Under the pieces are notes generated by a model, which was not told the DNA's origin, searched no databases, and saw nothing but the letters and a program-made list of their open reading frames with translations. Shown one piece after another: positions 38,866-38,936 of a stretch of 38,936 bases of DNA. A program made the translations under genes and the position numbers. Positions within the stretch are counted from its first letter, which is position 1. The number at the start of each line of letters is the position of its first letter. Origin of the DNA: Oscillospiraceae bacterium (GTDB lineage Bacteria; Bacillota; Clostridia; Oscillospirales; Acutalibacteraceae); NCBI GenBank assembly GCA_015066525.1, contig SVOG01000051.1, positions 1 through 38,936 of the forward strand, written 5' to 3'.

Positions 38866-38936
38866 GGTGCTTTTTGTCTTTTGCTCGGGGGCAGTACCGT
38901 CGTACAGCTCCCACTCGCAAAATACAAAATTCTGCA

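Noticed and set aside
38645-38920. A 91-codon minus-strand frame at the window end
   Set aside because: It passes through a strong terminator stem and a palindromic repeat and enters the SDR gene antisense, with no ribosome site.

Overview
The window looks like a chromosomal piece of a low-to-medium GC, spore-forming, anaerobic member of the class Clostridia, probably a gut Oscillospirales/Ruminococcaceae-type organism. The evidence is a clear sporulation sigma-G gene, a YlbJ-like sporulation membrane protein, a BclA-like collagen glycoprotein, a gatCAB operon, starch and glycogen enzymes, an Fe-S/FAD oxidoreductase, Gram-positive Shine-Dalgarno sites and many TTGACA/TATAAT promoters with 17-base spacers. 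The exact genus cannot be read from the sequence. There is no prophage, CRISPR array or large genomic island; coding is dense and mostly on the minus strand.

Layout. 1-320: repeat elements and a terminator. 355-2734 (-): metallophosphoesterase and a GtrA-like membrane protein. 2950-5492 (+): a CpsC/CpsD/CpsB tyrosine-kinase module for polysaccharide control whose kinase has a very long Gly-Tyr tail. 5534-7304 (-): GntR (YtrA-type) regulator with an ABC transporter and a visible operator. 7347-9313 (-): collagen-like surface protein followed by a TPR glycosyltransferase. 9383-11952: divergent Fe-alcohol dehydrogenase and sialidase-like protein. 11967-12737 (-): sigG. 12820-14938 (-): upp and a uracil permease. 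15110-17034 (+): YlbJ-like protein and a secreted nuclease. 17065-20172 (-): gatCAB. 20227-22822 (-): DUF2975/XRE/DUF4173 membrane-and-regulator cluster. 22953-23462 (-): a REP-associated tyrosine transposase (RAYT). 23462-27847 (-): glycogen phosphorylase and a GH13 alpha-glycosidase. 27954-30635 (-): flippase and a DUF5050-like protein. 30712-32794 (-): proBA. 33023-37419 (-): a large FAD/Fe-S oxidoreductase, a HypA-like protein and a DUF5692-like membrane protein. 37727-37803 (-): tRNA-Arg(CCG) with a 120-base duplication at its 3' end. 37928-38701 (+): a short-chain dehydrogenase.

How the genes work together. Maltodextrin and glycogen breakdown (phosphorylase, GH13), pyrimidine salvage (upp, uraA), proline synthesis (proBA) and Gln-/Asn-tRNA formation (gatCAB) are ordinary housekeeping units. 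The collagen-like gene plus glycosyltransferase resembles the bclA3-sgtA arrangement of Clostridioides difficile and suggests a glycosylated spore-surface filament.

The most unusual layer is repetitive DNA. Short hairpin elements of two types lie in the gaps of several operons. Two copies with compensatory stem changes lie in-frame inside the RAYT gene itself. Separately, four intergenic regions carry arrays with a seven-base period. Other points of note are a gatC promoter built into the preceding gene's terminator that predicts a leaderless mRNA, and a tRNA-end duplication that looks like a mini-element insertion. All family calls come from reading the translated sequences; no database search was possible.
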